Source of the DNA: Abelmoschus esculentus
Taxonomy: Eukaryota > Streptophyta > Magnoliopsida > Malvales > Malvaceae
Length of the DNA: 64,000 nucleotides
Direction: 5' to 3'
NCBI GenBank assembly: GCA_035048815.1
Contig: JAUCBN010000028.1
Span: 10,285,001-10,349,000 of the forward strand
In this document: positions 35,200-46,181 of the stretch, one piece after another
Position numbering within the stretch: the first letter of the stretch is position 1
Layout: each line of letters opens with the position of its first letter
The notes under the pieces: model-generated
Told to the model about the DNA's origin: nothing
Databases searched by the model: none
The model's input: the letters and a program-made list of their open reading frames with translations, nothing else
Position numbers and translations under genes: made by a program

Positions 35200-35390
35200 A
35201 TCAAGAGTTTCACAAAGACACTAACAAGAGTACCACAAAGGCACTAACAAGAGTATCATAAAGATACTAACAAGAGATACCCAAAGTATCTAAAAATTGG
35301 TGACTAACCACCAAATCATGGTACCCATAGTACCAAACAAGAGTACCGAAGTACTAAACAAGAGTGCTAAGCACTAAACAATGAGCTCAA
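35200..35390. repeat. Array of small inverted repeats in TE8 LTR
   Basis: Eight consecutive units, most joined by a constant CTAA(A)CAAGAG spacer. Each holds a 5-6 bp inverted repeat with its own stem sequence, for example AGTATC-ATAAA-GATACT, AGATAC-CCAAA-GTATCT, AGTAC-CGAA-GTACT and AGTGC-TAA-GCACT. Confidence 0.7.
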
Positions 35391-37180
35391 GACCCTAAGC
35401 ATGTCGTACTACCTATGACCACTATAGACCAAGGCTCAATAACATTTCAATGTCCATTTGGTTATTATTCAATTCACATAATCAAGTTCATATTACCAAG
35501 AGCAAGTATTCAATACATGCTAATACAAAGATAATTATCATGCTTGTATCATTTCATTTATAGCAATCCAATTCATATTAACAATGACAAGTATTCATAA
35601 CATGTTACCAATACATGTACATCATAATAACAATACACACATATCATGCTATCAAACCAATGTTCATATCATTATATTCATGCTTCATGCATGGTTTGCG
35701 TACCTAACATTCATAGTCGCGTGCCGTTACTTACCTCGCATTTCCAAGCAATGCATATGTGCTAAGCTAGTTCTAATAATCTAGCAAGCAAGTTATACAA
35801 TCAAACAAGTCATTTAACATTGATCCTCCTTCCCTTTTTACCGAATATGGATTAGTCCATTTACATGACAAATCAATTTAAATAAACGAAGGATGGTTAG
35901 GACCCTAGGTCCTAACCCTAAGGTTTGCCACACTCACCAATTCTCCGAGCTATTAAGGGTTGTAGATTGCAACCCCTTTGCCTCTTTTTCTCGCTACTTC
36001 GACCCTCTCTTGACCTTCGTTAGTTTCTTCTCTCGGGTTATCTAACAATTCATATACAATAGTCATTCATCAAGACATATTCAAACATCTATTTCAAATG
36101 CTCTTAGGCTTAACAATTATAAACATGTGCATTACGGACATTTTGCTACCCTTTAGCAAAACGATCACATCTCCTAGCTCCGTTGTCCTATTTTAGTCAA
36201 TTTTACCTCGTTAGAAAGCTAAGAGAATCCTCTACAAGTACAATTTAACCTTAAATTTTAATCCCTAATCGATCAGCTCCAGATTTCATTCGAACAGATC
36301 TGGCTGGATTTCCGGGACTGCTCGGGTAGTCCTACGGAAATACTTATATCTTTCTCTACCGGACTCGGATTAAGGTTCCGTAAATTTTCACTTAAACTAG
36401 GTATACATGAGTATCATGGTTTAAAATTTCAGCTCCAAATTCCTTAAATCCCGACCTAGGGAAACTCTCAAAGTTGGCTAGTTAGAATAACATTTTTGGC
36501 TAAGTTTCTTTCTACATGTTAGATCCCTAATTCCCAATTCATTTTCCTAAATTTCCAGCACCTCTAATATGAAACCAACATCCAATAAATTTCCAATTTT
36601 CATCATCTCATCAAATTAACAATACATATCTAACACTTACAAGAATCCAAATTCAAGATTCTAACCTATTATTCATTCTTTCAAGACTTACATTCAAATG
36701 AACACCAACCTTCTATTTAAATATTATAGTAACCTAATTCAGCCCATGGCATCATCAATTATTCAAATCCCCAAAAGCATAAAACCCTAAGAATTTTGGT
36801 TTAGGGGAAAAAGAACTTACCAAGGCCTTTAGGCTTGAATTTCAAGATCAATTTCACTACCATGCAAGCTTTTTAACCACTTCTTCAAAGGCTTCTCCCA
36901 CTTTCTCTCTCAAGTCTCCCTCTCCTCTATTTTCTTTGTGTTTTGCGTGAAATGGGGGTGAGAAAGGAGACTTGGCTGATTCTTTGTTCATTAAAGGGGG
37001 TAAAAGACTATTTTGCCCCTCTTGTCACAACTAGAGTTAGTTATTTACAAGGGGTAGTCTAGGGAAGTTCATATTTTATCATGCATCTCTCATCTTCCTT
37101 ATTCAATTTAATTTAGTCACTACTTTTAATTCAATTAATCACATGTTTTATTTTAATTTACCAATTATTCGATCTATTTT

Positions 37181-37906
37181 TTAACCCGGTTTTAGGGGTG
37201 TTACAATTCTCCCCTCCTTAAAAAGAAATTCGCCCTCGAATTTACCTGAAGGGAATAATTGCGGATATTGTGCTTTCACTGTGTCCTCGGGTTCCCAAGT
37301 AGCTTCTTCCTTCTTGTGATTCCTCCAAAGGACTTTCACCAAAGGAACATTGTTTTGAAGCCTTTTTACTTCGCGATAAGGGATCCGAATTGGTTCTTCT
37401 TCATAAGACAGATCGAGATTCAATTCCAGTTCTTCTGGTTCCAAAACATGAGAAGGATCGGACCGATACCTTCTTAACATAAAAACATGGAACACATTGT
37501 GTATCTTATCAAATTCACTAGGGAGAGCAAGTCGATAGGCCATCAGGCTGATTCTTTCAATAATTTTAAAGGGTCCGATGAACCGAGGGCTAAGCTTTCC
37601 CTTCTTTCTGAATCGGAAGACTTTCTTCCAAGGAGATACTTTTAGGAAGACCTTGTCTCCTACATTATACTGGATGTCTCTTCATTTCAAGTCTGCATAA
37701 GCTTTTTGTCTATCGAAGGCTTGTTTCAATCGATCATGAATTATTCGAACTTGTTCCTTTGTTTCTCGGATCATTTCAGGTCCAAGAACTTTATTCTCTC
37801 CCAATTCGAACCAACACAAGGTAGTTCTACACTTTCTCACGAATAATGCTTCAAAGGGAGCCATTTGAATCGATGCTTGATATCTATTGTTGTATGCAAA
37901 TTCCAC
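37181..37906 (-). pseudogene. Pol 3' end of TE8: integrase C-terminus with chromodomain
   Basis: The segment from 37906 encodes the end of the integrase core (EFAYNNRYQASIQMAPFEAL), then the helix IIHDRLKQAFDRQKAYAD. The GPY/F-type region follows (LSPRFIGPFKIIERISLMAYRL, HVFMLRRYRSDPSHV), and then a C-terminal chromodomain-like module (REVKRLQNNVPLVKVLWRNH, EEATWEPED). This is the Tekay/Del layout; such chromodomains are thought to guide integration to marked chromatin. One stop (37682-37684, TGA where CGA is expected) splits a frame of 242 codons. The frame runs through the polypurine tract and ends 25 bp inside the LTR. The upstream part is lost where TE9 begins at 37917. Confidence 0.85.
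37206..37219 (-). other. Polypurine tract of TE8
   Basis: Minus strand AAGGAGGGGAGAAT immediately upstream of the LTR start TGTAACACC, the standard position for plus-strand DNA priming. It also lies inside the pol reading frame. Confidence 0.8.
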
Positions 37907-37916
37907 TAAGGGTAGG

Positions 37917-39289
37917 TGATAGGCGTGGTATAAGCGCTATTTTGAGTGCAAGTGTACACGTCGTCAAGTAATAAAATCATAAGTATATTGTGTATCGTCT
38001 CCACAGGGATTGGTATATTTAATATGTCTTCCTTCGTTCCCTTTCTCCTGAGAATAAAATAAAAATACAAATAAGATGGTTTGTTTTATCTAACTAAATA
38101 ATTAAATAACAAAACATAAAATAAAAAGGGTTGAGAACGATTATAGAGAAAGTGGGTAAGATCCAATTGCGTCAATTAGTGGATTCAATTGATCTTCTTC
38201 TTGTCCAATGAATCGCAAAACATTGCTTCGATAGTACTGCAAATACTGCCTCGGCAATGCTGGTGCTCTTCTGCCGCGACAGTCTCTTGCTCGTGGGTAG
38301 AAGTATCAATGTTCAGCAAAGTGTCCATAAGTGACCCCGCTCATCTCTGAGTCAAAGTACTGTTGATGCTCAGTCCTTGACGATACCTCTCGGTATAAAT
38401 CAAAGATAACCACCAACAAATCCAACACTTCTTTTAGCTGCTGAAACTCTTAACCTACCCCTTAGTGCCTCCACAAGGGTATAGGCCGAGTTAGTGTCAT
38501 TGATATCGTACTTATCCCTTTCGTGAATCTATACCTCTCGATACTAGATAAATAGATTACTTGCAAACTTCTCTCTCAGGCTTGGATACAAGAACAAAGA
38601 ATGACAGTAGGATAAGCAAACTTTGATTTTATTGCATAAGAACAAAAATACAAGAATCAATCTCCTCTCATTAATATCGAAAACCTTCACCTATCCCTAA
38701 GAAGTTTAGAACATGTTATCATGTAAGTAATATTCTTAGAGAGGAAGGATTTTCTCTACAAATCGGCTTTTTTAGAAAATGTGGCCAGCTAGGGTATTTA
38801 TAGTCTTAACCTAGGGCAAACCTTTCCTAAATAGACTTCAACTTGGAGTAGGGAACAAGTCTTCTTCAAGGATTCTGATATTTCCAAGTTTACCGCCTTC
38901 TAGAAGGGTTTTCCCGCTTGGTCTTTGAATTGGGCTTTTAGCATGCTAGCCCGGTCCAATTGATGCGCTGTGTCTTCCAGAATATTCTCTATATTTTTAT
39001 CTTTTTTTGCTCCTCCATTGTTGGTGCTGCCACACTGGATTCTGCCGCGGCCATGCTTCTGCCTTAGCCTCAACACTGTTTTTCTGCCGCTTCAGCTCTG
39101 GATATTCCTGCATGTACAGAAATTGTAATAATATCTGCATTCTCTATAAATATTAACTTTGTAAATGATGATAACAGAATATCTAATATTTGAGCAAAGA
39201 ATTCATGCTTCGGTTCAAGTTGGTGTATAATAGGTACATAAAGTACCATAAGAAGGGTAGTAAATAACTGCCTTTTAGGCACTCATCAA
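37917..39289 (-). repeat. 3' LTR of TE9
   Basis: 1373 bp, full-length. CTGCCTCGGCAA and CTGCCGCGACAG copies are at about 38246 and 38273. The TATA region reads TATTTATAG near 38794. Confidence 0.9.
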
Positions 39290-39308
39290 ATACTCCCAAA
39301 CTCGAACT

Positions 39309-39328
39309 ATTGCTTGTCCTCAAGCAAT
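39309..39328 (-). promoter_or_regulatory. Terminal hairpin and polypurine tract (TE9)
   Basis: Minus strand ATTGCTTGAGGACAAGCAAT followed by AGTTCGAGTTTGGGAGTATT, ending at the LTR start 39289. Confidence 0.7.
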
Positions 39329-39577
39329 GCCAAACATCAAATTGCTGAACCTTACTCCCCTTTGGTCTTACTTTTCCATCTATTCTCCCCACCATGGTCA
39401 TGTCTATCTCTCCGTTTTAGCCACTAGTTTACCTAAGGACTTCTACTAAGAACCAAACTATAGGGCTAGGTGAGTGTGTGCGTTTAATGAACAAGGCCGA
39501 TTCAAGGCTTTCTTAGATAAACTCTAAGTTCAAGACAAGTAGAATCTTGGATTAGCTATCTCCTTAAAACAATAAGT

Positions 39578-39734
39578 CTTGAGTCAATTTCGGGCACCTC
39601 AAGATATGGGTTTTCTATTTCCTTCTTTTCTTATTTATTTATTTTTTCTTAACACCTATTTGCATACCAGAGCCAATTTCGGGCACCTCTAACATGAAGG
39701 AGAGCAAAACTAGAGTTGGTGATAGGCACCTCTA
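39578..39734 (-). promoter_or_regulatory. Three-hairpin 3' region of TE9
   Basis: Units at 39709-39734, 39668-39693 (one arm decayed) and 39578-39603, in the same order as in TE3, TE4 and TE7. Confidence 0.55.
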
Positions 39735-40094
39735 GTTATTTTTCCAACAAGTTCTAAGTCTTTATCACCTATGTTTATTAAAAGAACTCCTAAATCAAAC
39801 AAGTCCAAAAAGTGTTTATTTTAAAGCAAGCTTCTAAGTTTTATTTCATGAGTATCCTATGGTTATCCCTTCAAAACAGTACTTGGCCATGGTAAGGAGA
39901 AAATTTTCTATAGCCATAAAGGAGTAAACTAAAGCAAAGCTGACATAAGGCAGTGCAAGATTACAAACATAAATTCAAGAAAAGAGAATATAACAAAAAA
40001 TTTTAGTAAAATTTACTCCCTTTGTGGTAATGCCACGACATTGGATAGCCTCGACAGTGCTTCTACACCTTCAATCTCCCCCAAACTCAAACCG

Positions 40095-40112
40095 AGCATT
40101 GTCCTCAATGCT
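40095..40112 (-). promoter_or_regulatory. Second hairpin/purine module after ORF2 (TE9)
   Basis: Minus strand AGCATTGAGGACAATGCT followed by CGGTTTGAGTTTGGGGGAG, 65 bp past the ORF2 stop. Confidence 0.65.
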
Positions 40113-40176
40113 CAAAATATAAAGGAAACAACAAAAGAAAAAAAGAATGGGAAAGCAACAGGATTTAAATAGATTA

Positions 40177-41693
40177 TTATTGTGATTCAGAAGAGCTGCT
40201 GGAAATAACTGCCCTCCTAGGTATTCCTGCCGATACTTTTATTCTTGATCCTTGTCTTGGTGATTGTTGTGCTTTTGCCTGCCGAGGCGGATGTACTCTG
40301 GTGGGCGTTTGTTTCTGCAGTGGGACTGTAACTTCATCTCCATCCTCTTCGTCGTCAGTATGCATCACCTTTGTTTCTCCCCCAAACTCGGCAGTTGGTA
40401 TCCTCTCTTGGGTATGTGATGAGCTCTCATGGACATATTCATCGATCTGTCTAGAGAGACTATCTTTAGAAAAACTACCGATGGGAATAGGATTTGTTAT
40501 GGAGAGTTGAAGATAGCTCTCCTTTTTGATGGTCACCTGCTGTTGGATGATGTAGTAGCTGTTCCCACAGGTCTAGATAGGCCGCCAGCGTGAAACTGTT
40601 GTTGTGTCCTAGTAATAAAGAATGGTCTAGGCCCTGGAGCAGGTGTTGTGTCTGTGTAAGGTGCGACAGTGACGAAAATATTGGGAGGGAAATCTGGAAA
40701 CTACATCTCATGGGTGGGAAAGTTCTGAGTCAGCATATTGGCAAGGGTGTTGTTGAAATCTCTCTGATATTCCATGTAGCGTTGTTGGCAGAGGTCCATG
40801 GCTATCATCCTCTACAAAATCTCCTGGTATGGATCTGCTGCGGCAGAGGCTTGGGCATTATCAGGTGCTTCTGCTGTATTCTGCCCTCCGGCAGTAAAGT
40901 CAGCAGTGAATTGTTGAGGTGTTTCCTGCACTAGATCTGCTTGGGTGATCTGCATCACTCTGTGGCAGAATTCTTTTGTCCAGCCTTGCCTTTGTATTGT
41001 GTATTCGTCGGTTGCTTCTATAGAGACAATTAATAGAGCAGAGATTAAACTAGGGAAATATAATGGACCTCGTTCCTTCTTACCGCAATCATAGATTTCT
41101 TGAAGAATGATCTCTCCAACATTGATGGTTCTTTTGTTGATGATTGAATGAATGAGTAGCAATCTTTTTCTATCACCTGTGCTATTATGAGAGGTGGGCA
41201 TGAGGCGTCTCTTGAAAAACGTGCACCAAAGCTTTGGTTTGGGTTTAAGGCTGAGCCTTGTTACACAACCCCTATGGGCACCAGTTTCCCATGGAGTGTT
41301 TTCGTAGCAAAGGTCGTCCTTGATGGCCTCGTATTCCTCGATATTGGCTGCAAGTTCACCATGCTCATCATGTATGAGGATCACGTTGTAATAATCATTG
41401 ATTACCTCGGCATCAAGTTTCACAGGCTTGCCCCGGCAGTAGACGAACAGTGTGTCCTTGTTCGGGCAGTGCGCATAGAATTCTCTGACAATTGTTGCAT
41501 TCGCTATGGGAGGTTGGAGGTAGAATTTCTCCCAATCTTTGTCTTCGATTCTATCGAAAAAAAATTGGTCGATTCCGTAGTTTTCTTCAATAGTTTGCTG
41601 GAATCCTTGTTCCTCCCATAATTGTCGTACAACAAAAGATCTTTGGAAGCGTTCTGCTACGTTGCTGCTGGCGAATCGTGTATATGCTGCCAT
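40177..41693 (-). pseudogene. ORF2 (TE9), longest open copy
   Basis: The start at 41693 gives MAAYTRFASSNVAERFQRSF. It is open for 293 codons to a TAG at 40812, covering the whole conserved domain: VVRQLWEEQGFQ, NATIVREFYAHCPNKDTLFV, YCRGKPVKLDAEVIN, EYEAIKDDLCYENTPWE, KLWCTFFKRRLMPTSHNS, LIHSIINKRTINVGEIIL, KKERGPLYFPSLI and GWTKEFCHRVMQITQADLVQ. The TAG stands where TE3 has CAG (Gln). The same frame then continues through MDLCQQRYMEYQRDFNNT with further stops, and a shifted frame ends at 40177 with a Ser-rich tail. The domain keeps Trp, Cys and basic blocks seen in all copies. No enzyme motif is recognised; it could be an RNA- or DNA-binding accessory protein, but that is a guess. Confidence 0.8.
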
Positions 41694-41847
41694 GAATGTC
41701 GATGAGATGTTCTTGAAGATAAGTAGTAAGAATGTGGGTGGGAATGCAGAGAGTTCTGAAAAGTTCAAGATGTAGTGAGAGCAAAATTGTTCAAGAAAGT
41801 AAAGATAACAATAATGCAAAAGTAAATATTGCACAGCACTAAGTCTG

Positions 41848-41855
41848 CTTATATA
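41848..41855 (-). promoter_or_regulatory. Internal TATA box upstream of TE9 ORF2
   Basis: Minus-strand TATATAAG, about 155 nt before the ORF2 ATG. An AACGGCTAG word lies upstream at about 41886-41894. Confidence 0.6.
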
Positions 41856-42176
41856 GGCTGTAAAAATATAACTGTTAAAAATACTAGCCGTTAGGCATTT
41901 ACTGCCTTGATGCACAGTTACTGCCGCGGCAAATCTCTCGGCAGATAGACGTTACATTGTTTCTGTCCGTTGGCAATTCTGCGGCTTCTGACACAGTGCT
42001 GCCGCTGGCAGCAGACTTCCTGCTGTGGCAAAATTTTCTTACATTCATAGCTTTATTAAAAATTAAAAATACTGAAAATAAAGAATGCTTAGTAAAATAT
42101 TGCAAATAACCAAAATACTGAAAGAAATACTATAAAAACTAATCCTAATATAATAATTAAAATTGAAGGCAATAGA

Positions 42177-44743
42177 TTAGGTTACTTGAGGAGTGCTTGT
42201 GAATGCATCTCCCACTTTCGTTATCTCACTCTAGCCCGTATTTGTCTTCATGAGTTGGTTAGTCCTTCAGTGCATTTGGCTTCTCCTTTGGATTTTATTC
42301 TTATACCGAACATTCTACCGAGCGTGCTGCCCAGGCAAGATGTTTTACTACCCTTATTTGGTGTATGGAGAATCTTACATTCTGCTGGAGTATCTGAATT
42401 TGGATGTGGAAGGCGTTCAACTTAATTTGTTGATCATTTATTCGCATTGTGAGCTTGCCATTTTCCATATCAATGATGGTGCATCCAGTAGCAAGGAAAG
42501 GTCGACCTAGTATGATCGGTGCATTGTCGTCGGCTTCACAGTCAAGGACAAGAAAGTCGGCATGAAATATGAACTTATCAACCTTCACCAGAATGTCCTC
42601 GATTTTCCATTTAGGATGCACGTAAGACCGATCCGCAAGTTGGAGCAATACTATTGTTGGTTTCGCCCGTCCAATTCTGAGTTTCTGAAAAACTGATTTG
42701 GGCATTAAGCTGATGCTTATTCCGAAGTTGCATAAGGTCTTTCCTTTATAACCATCTCCAATTGCACAGGGAATTGTGAAGCATCCAGGATCTTTTAGTT
42801 TGGGTGGCATACGATTATGCAGGATGGCCCATACAACCTTCAGTGGCTGTCACTGTTTCAAATTCTCCTAGCCTTCGTCGTTTGAATATTATGTCCTTTA
42901 AAAAATTGGCATAGTTGGGCATTTGTTCAATCGCCTCAACTAGGGGTAAGTTAATATGGACCTGCTTCAGGATGTCTAGGAACTTTTGGAATTGGTGGTC
43001 CTGTTTCTGCTTCTTCAGCCTCTATGGGAAAGGAGGTGGTGGTTTGATATCCTTCAGGTTTCCTTGAATATTGAGTTTTATACCTGGGGTGAATTTTTCT
43101 GTAGCTGCCTCGGCAGAAGGTTCTGATACTGCTGGTTCTGTTGCCTTGGTAGAGCATTCGACAGGGTCTTGCTCAGCCTCTGAGTTCTCATGTGGTTGCT
43201 CTTCTGGTTGGACTCTTTCGGTTGAGGTCCCCTCTTTATTTTTCAGCTGTAGGTCACTTCTGGTGGTGATTACTTTATATTGCTCGTGGCCTAACATCTT
43301 AGCAACTTCAGTATTGCTAGGTAAACCTCCAGGTGGTCGAGTGTTTTGTCGTTGGGCAAATTGACCAACCTGGGTCTCTAAGGATTTTATTGCAGCATCT
43401 TGGTTCTGCAGTCTTATCTCTGTTTTGTTCATGAAGTCATTAGTACGCTTCATGAAGCGGCTATTCTCCATCATGTAGGCATCAGTTTTTGACATGAAAT
43501 CTGTGAGAGAATCGGACAGTACATTCAGAGACTGTAGCTGTTGTACCTACTGCTGCGGCATGGGCTGTTGAGCGTTCTACTGCGGTAGGTTCTGGTTCTG
43601 ATGCTGAAATCTAGGGGCTTGAGTAGTTGGATTCAAGGCATTGTTAGGGTTACTCCATGAGAAGTTCGGATGCCTTTTCCAAGATGGGTTATAATTGTTG
43701 GACATCATTGGGTTGTTTTTGTTATAATTTCCAACATATAGTCCGATCTCCTCATCTGGCATATAACCTGATGAGTTAACTGTCTTAACCTCATGTACAC
43801 TTCTTTGGTTTTGCATGTTCTGAACCATCTTGGTCAGAGAAGCTAATTGTGCTGCCACCGAACTTGATCTGTCTATTTCATGGGTTGTGGCATGGCGTCT
43901 CATTCCTCCTCACCTTGATGTGGGAAATTGAAAATCGTTCCTTGCGAGTTTGTTCAGAATTTCAATGGCTTTTGCAGGTAATCTATCTAAGAGTGTCCCA
44001 TTTGCAGAAGCATCTAGCATCATCCTTGTGGAGGCATTAGTAGCATTATAGAACATGGAAACTTGCGTCCACAAGGGAAAACCATGTAGTGGACATTTGT
44101 TTAATAGTTCTCTGTAATGTTTCCATGCCTCGTACATCAGTTCGTCTTCATCTTGCCGGAATGATGTAATTTCATTATGAATGCGGTCATAGAGATTTGT
44201 TGGATTGAACCTTGTAATGAATTCTCGGCAAAGTTCCTCCCAAGATCCGATTGATCCTGCTGGGATTCCATTTAACCAAGTCTTTGCCCTATCCCTCAGT
44301 GAATAGGAGAACAATTTTAAGCGTAGAATATCTTCATGGACTCCTTGAATCTTAAAAGAGTTGCGCACTTCCATGAAAGATTTAAGATGTTGCCTTGCAT
44401 CTTTAGTAGCAGACCCACCAAACTGTCCGATTATGTTCAACATGTTGAACATTACTGGTTTAAGCTCAAAGTGAGTAGCTTCAATCTCTGGGGTGATTAC
44501 GCCAGGGTTAAGTCCGTTCAGATCCTCCACCAGATAGTCTCTAACAGTGGGCTGCCTCGGCAATAGATGCGGCAGTGGCTGCTGCGGTATTGCTGGCGGC
44601 AGTACATTATGATCCGTAGGTGGCATTTGTCCTCTCGGTGGATTTTCCATAGTTTGGAACATATTGCGTCTTAGATTATGTCTTGTACGTTCAACCTCAG
44701 GATCCAACTCGTACAATGGTCCACTCAGATTTACCCTGGTCAT
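42177..44743 (-). pseudogene. Gag-protease frame (TE9), broken, catalytic Asp lost
   Basis: The start at 44743 gives MTRVNLSGPLYELDPEVER. Gag is open for 277 codons (capsid blocks FELKPVMFNMLNIIGQFGG, DARQHLKSFMEVRN, LRDRAKTWLNGIPAGSIGSW, FITRFNPTNLYDRI). A TGA in place of CGA (43910-43912) follows, then the same frame continues through MVQNMQ, NYNPSWKRHPNFSWSNPNN, a stop at 43577, MRRT-type helices, TTRSDLQLKNK and a stop at 43022. A frameshift near 42830 leads to the protease, where the usual CDLGASINLMPKS reads CNFGISISLMPKS. The catalytic Asp is therefore Asn and this protease is dead even without the stops. It ends at a TAA at 42177-42179 after a decayed tail. Confidence 0.85.
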
Positions 44744-44851
44744 AAACCAAATAAATAAAAGTTAGTACAAACAAAAATAAAATAGATAAAGTTAAAGTTA
44801 GATAACTAATAATTAAAGAGCAAGAAAATTAAAGAAAACAAAATTCAGTTG

Positions 44852-44873
44852 CCAATCCCCGGCAACGGCGCCA
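44852..44873 (-). other. Primer-binding site of TE9 (tRNA-Asp, perfect)
   Basis: Minus strand TGGCGCCGTTGCCGGGGATTG matches the complement of the plant tRNA-Asp(GUC) 3' end including CCA, six bases inside the LTR. Confidence 0.9.
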
Positions 44874-44879
44874 AAAACT

Positions 44880-45946
44880 TGATAGGCGTGGTATAAGCGC
44901 TATTTTGAGTGCAAGTGTACACGTCGTCAAGTAATAAAATGATAAGTATATCGTGTATCGTCTCCACAGGGATTGGTATACTTAATATGTCTTCCTTTGT
45001 TCCCTTGCTCTTGAGAATAAAATAAAAACACAAATAAGATGGTTTGTTTTATCTAACTAAATAATTAAATAACAAAACATAAAATAAAAAAGGGTTGAGA
45101 ACGATTATAGAGAAAGTGGGTAGGATCCAGTTGCGTCAATTAGTGGATTCAATTGATCTTCTTCTTGTCCAATGCAATCGTACAACACTGCTTCAATAGT
45201 ACTGTAGATACTGCCTCGGCAATGCTGGTGCTCTTCTGCCGCGGCAATCTCTTGCTCGTGGGTAGAAGTATCAAAGTTAAGCAAAGTTTCCGTAAGTGAC
45301 TCCGCTCATCTCTGAGTCAAAGTACTGTTGATGCTCAGTCCTTGACGATACCTCTCAGCGTAAAGAAAAGATAACCACCAACCAATCCAACACTTCTTTT
45401 AGCTGTTGAAACTCTTAACCTACCTCTTAGTGCCTCCATAAGGGTATAGGCTGAGTTAGTGTCGCCGACACCGTACTTATCCCTTTCGTGAATCTACACC
45501 TCTCGATGCTAGATAAATAGATTACTTGCAAACTTCCCTCTCGGGCTTGGATACAAGAACAAGGAATGGCAATAGGATAAGCAAACTTTGATTTTATTGC
45601 ATACGAACAAAAATACAAGAATCAATCTCCTCTCACTAATATCGATAACCTTCACCTATCCCTAAGAAGTTTAGAATATGTTATCGTGTAAGTACAATTC
45701 TTAGGGAGGAAGGGTTTTCTCTACAAATCGGCTCTTCTAGACAATGTGGCCGGCTAGGGTTATTTACAAGGGCTAGTCTAGGGAAGTTCATATTTGAGCA
45801 AAGAGTACATGATTCGGTTCAAGTGGTGATTACGGAATATCCAATATTTGAGCAAAGAGTACATGATTTGGTTCAAGTGGGTGTATAATAGGTGTATAAA
45901 GTACCATAAGAAGGGTAGTAAATAACTGCCTTTTAGGCACTCATCA
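44880..45946 (-). repeat. 5' LTR of TE9, internally rearranged
   Basis: 1067 bp against 1373 bp for its partner. Near 45755-45795 about 400 bp of U3 including the TATA region is replaced by about 35 bp matching the TE8 LTR. This is followed by a duplicated TTTGAGCAAAGAGTACATGA segment (about 45795-45880). The promoter of this LTR is gone. Confidence 0.85.
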
Positions 45947-46181
45947 CTTGGCTGATTCTTTGTTCATTAAAGGGGGTAAAAGACTATTTTGTCCCTCTTG
46001 TCACAACAAGAATTAGATATTTACAAGGGGTAGTCTAGGGAAGTTCATATTTTATCATGCATCTTTCATCTTCCTTGTTCAATTTAATTTAGTCATTACT
46101 TTTAATCCAATTAATCACATATTTTATTTTAATTTACCAATTATTCCATCTATTTTTCAACCCGGTTTTAGGGGTGTTACA
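45947..46181 (-). repeat. Remnant of the TE8 5' LTR
   Basis: 235 bp collinear with 36972-37205 of the other TE8 LTR, ending GGTGTTACA, followed by the TE8 duplication atgca and the last 3 bp of the TE7 5' LTR. Confidence 0.9.

Larger units (their letters stand above)
33346..37205 (-). repeat. 3' LTR of TE8
   Basis: 3860 bp, TGTGACACCC on the + strand to GGTGTTACA (TGTAACACC in element sense). This is a length typical of Tekay/Del chromoviruses. It carries no gene. It contains an ATCGAT-rich repeat cluster (33700-33990) and an array of small inverted repeats (35200-35390), listed separately. Confidence 0.85.
37917..45946 (-). mobile_element. TE9: pol-less Athila-like element (most complete copy)
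   Basis: LTRs at 37917-39289 and 44880-45946, perfect tRNA-Asp PBS, gag-protease frame, internal TATA, ORF2, both hairpin/purine modules and the hairpin region, all in minus order. The flanks do not match (ggtagg at 37911-37916, cttgg at 45947-45951), so there is no target-site duplication. The left flank is TE8 integrase and the right flank is TE8 LTR. The termini TGAT...ATCA are intact. RT, RNase H and integrase are absent. Confidence 0.9.
33346..46181 (-). mobile_element. TE8: Tekay/Del-type chromovirus, mostly deleted
   Basis: A 3860-bp 3' LTR (33346-37205), a polypurine tract, and the last 710 bp of pol (integrase C-terminus plus chromodomain) are followed by TE9. Only 235 bp of the opposite 5' LTR remain (45947-46181). 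The 5-bp duplication atgca (33341-33345 and 46182-46186) proves that both outer ends are original. Gag, protease, RT, the rest of integrase and most of the 5' LTR have been lost from the middle. Confidence 0.85.

Noticed and set aside
35200..35390. CRISPR-like array (constant spacer, variable insert)
   Set aside because: Plant retrotransposon LTR context, units too short, and the variable parts are inverted repeats.
41187..41621. 144-codon open frame on the plus strand
   Set aside because: Antisense to the well-supported ORF2 of TE9.
37911..45951. A 5-bp target duplication for TE9
   Set aside because: Flanks gtagg and cttgg do not match and belong to different parts of TE8; reported as a recombinant instead.
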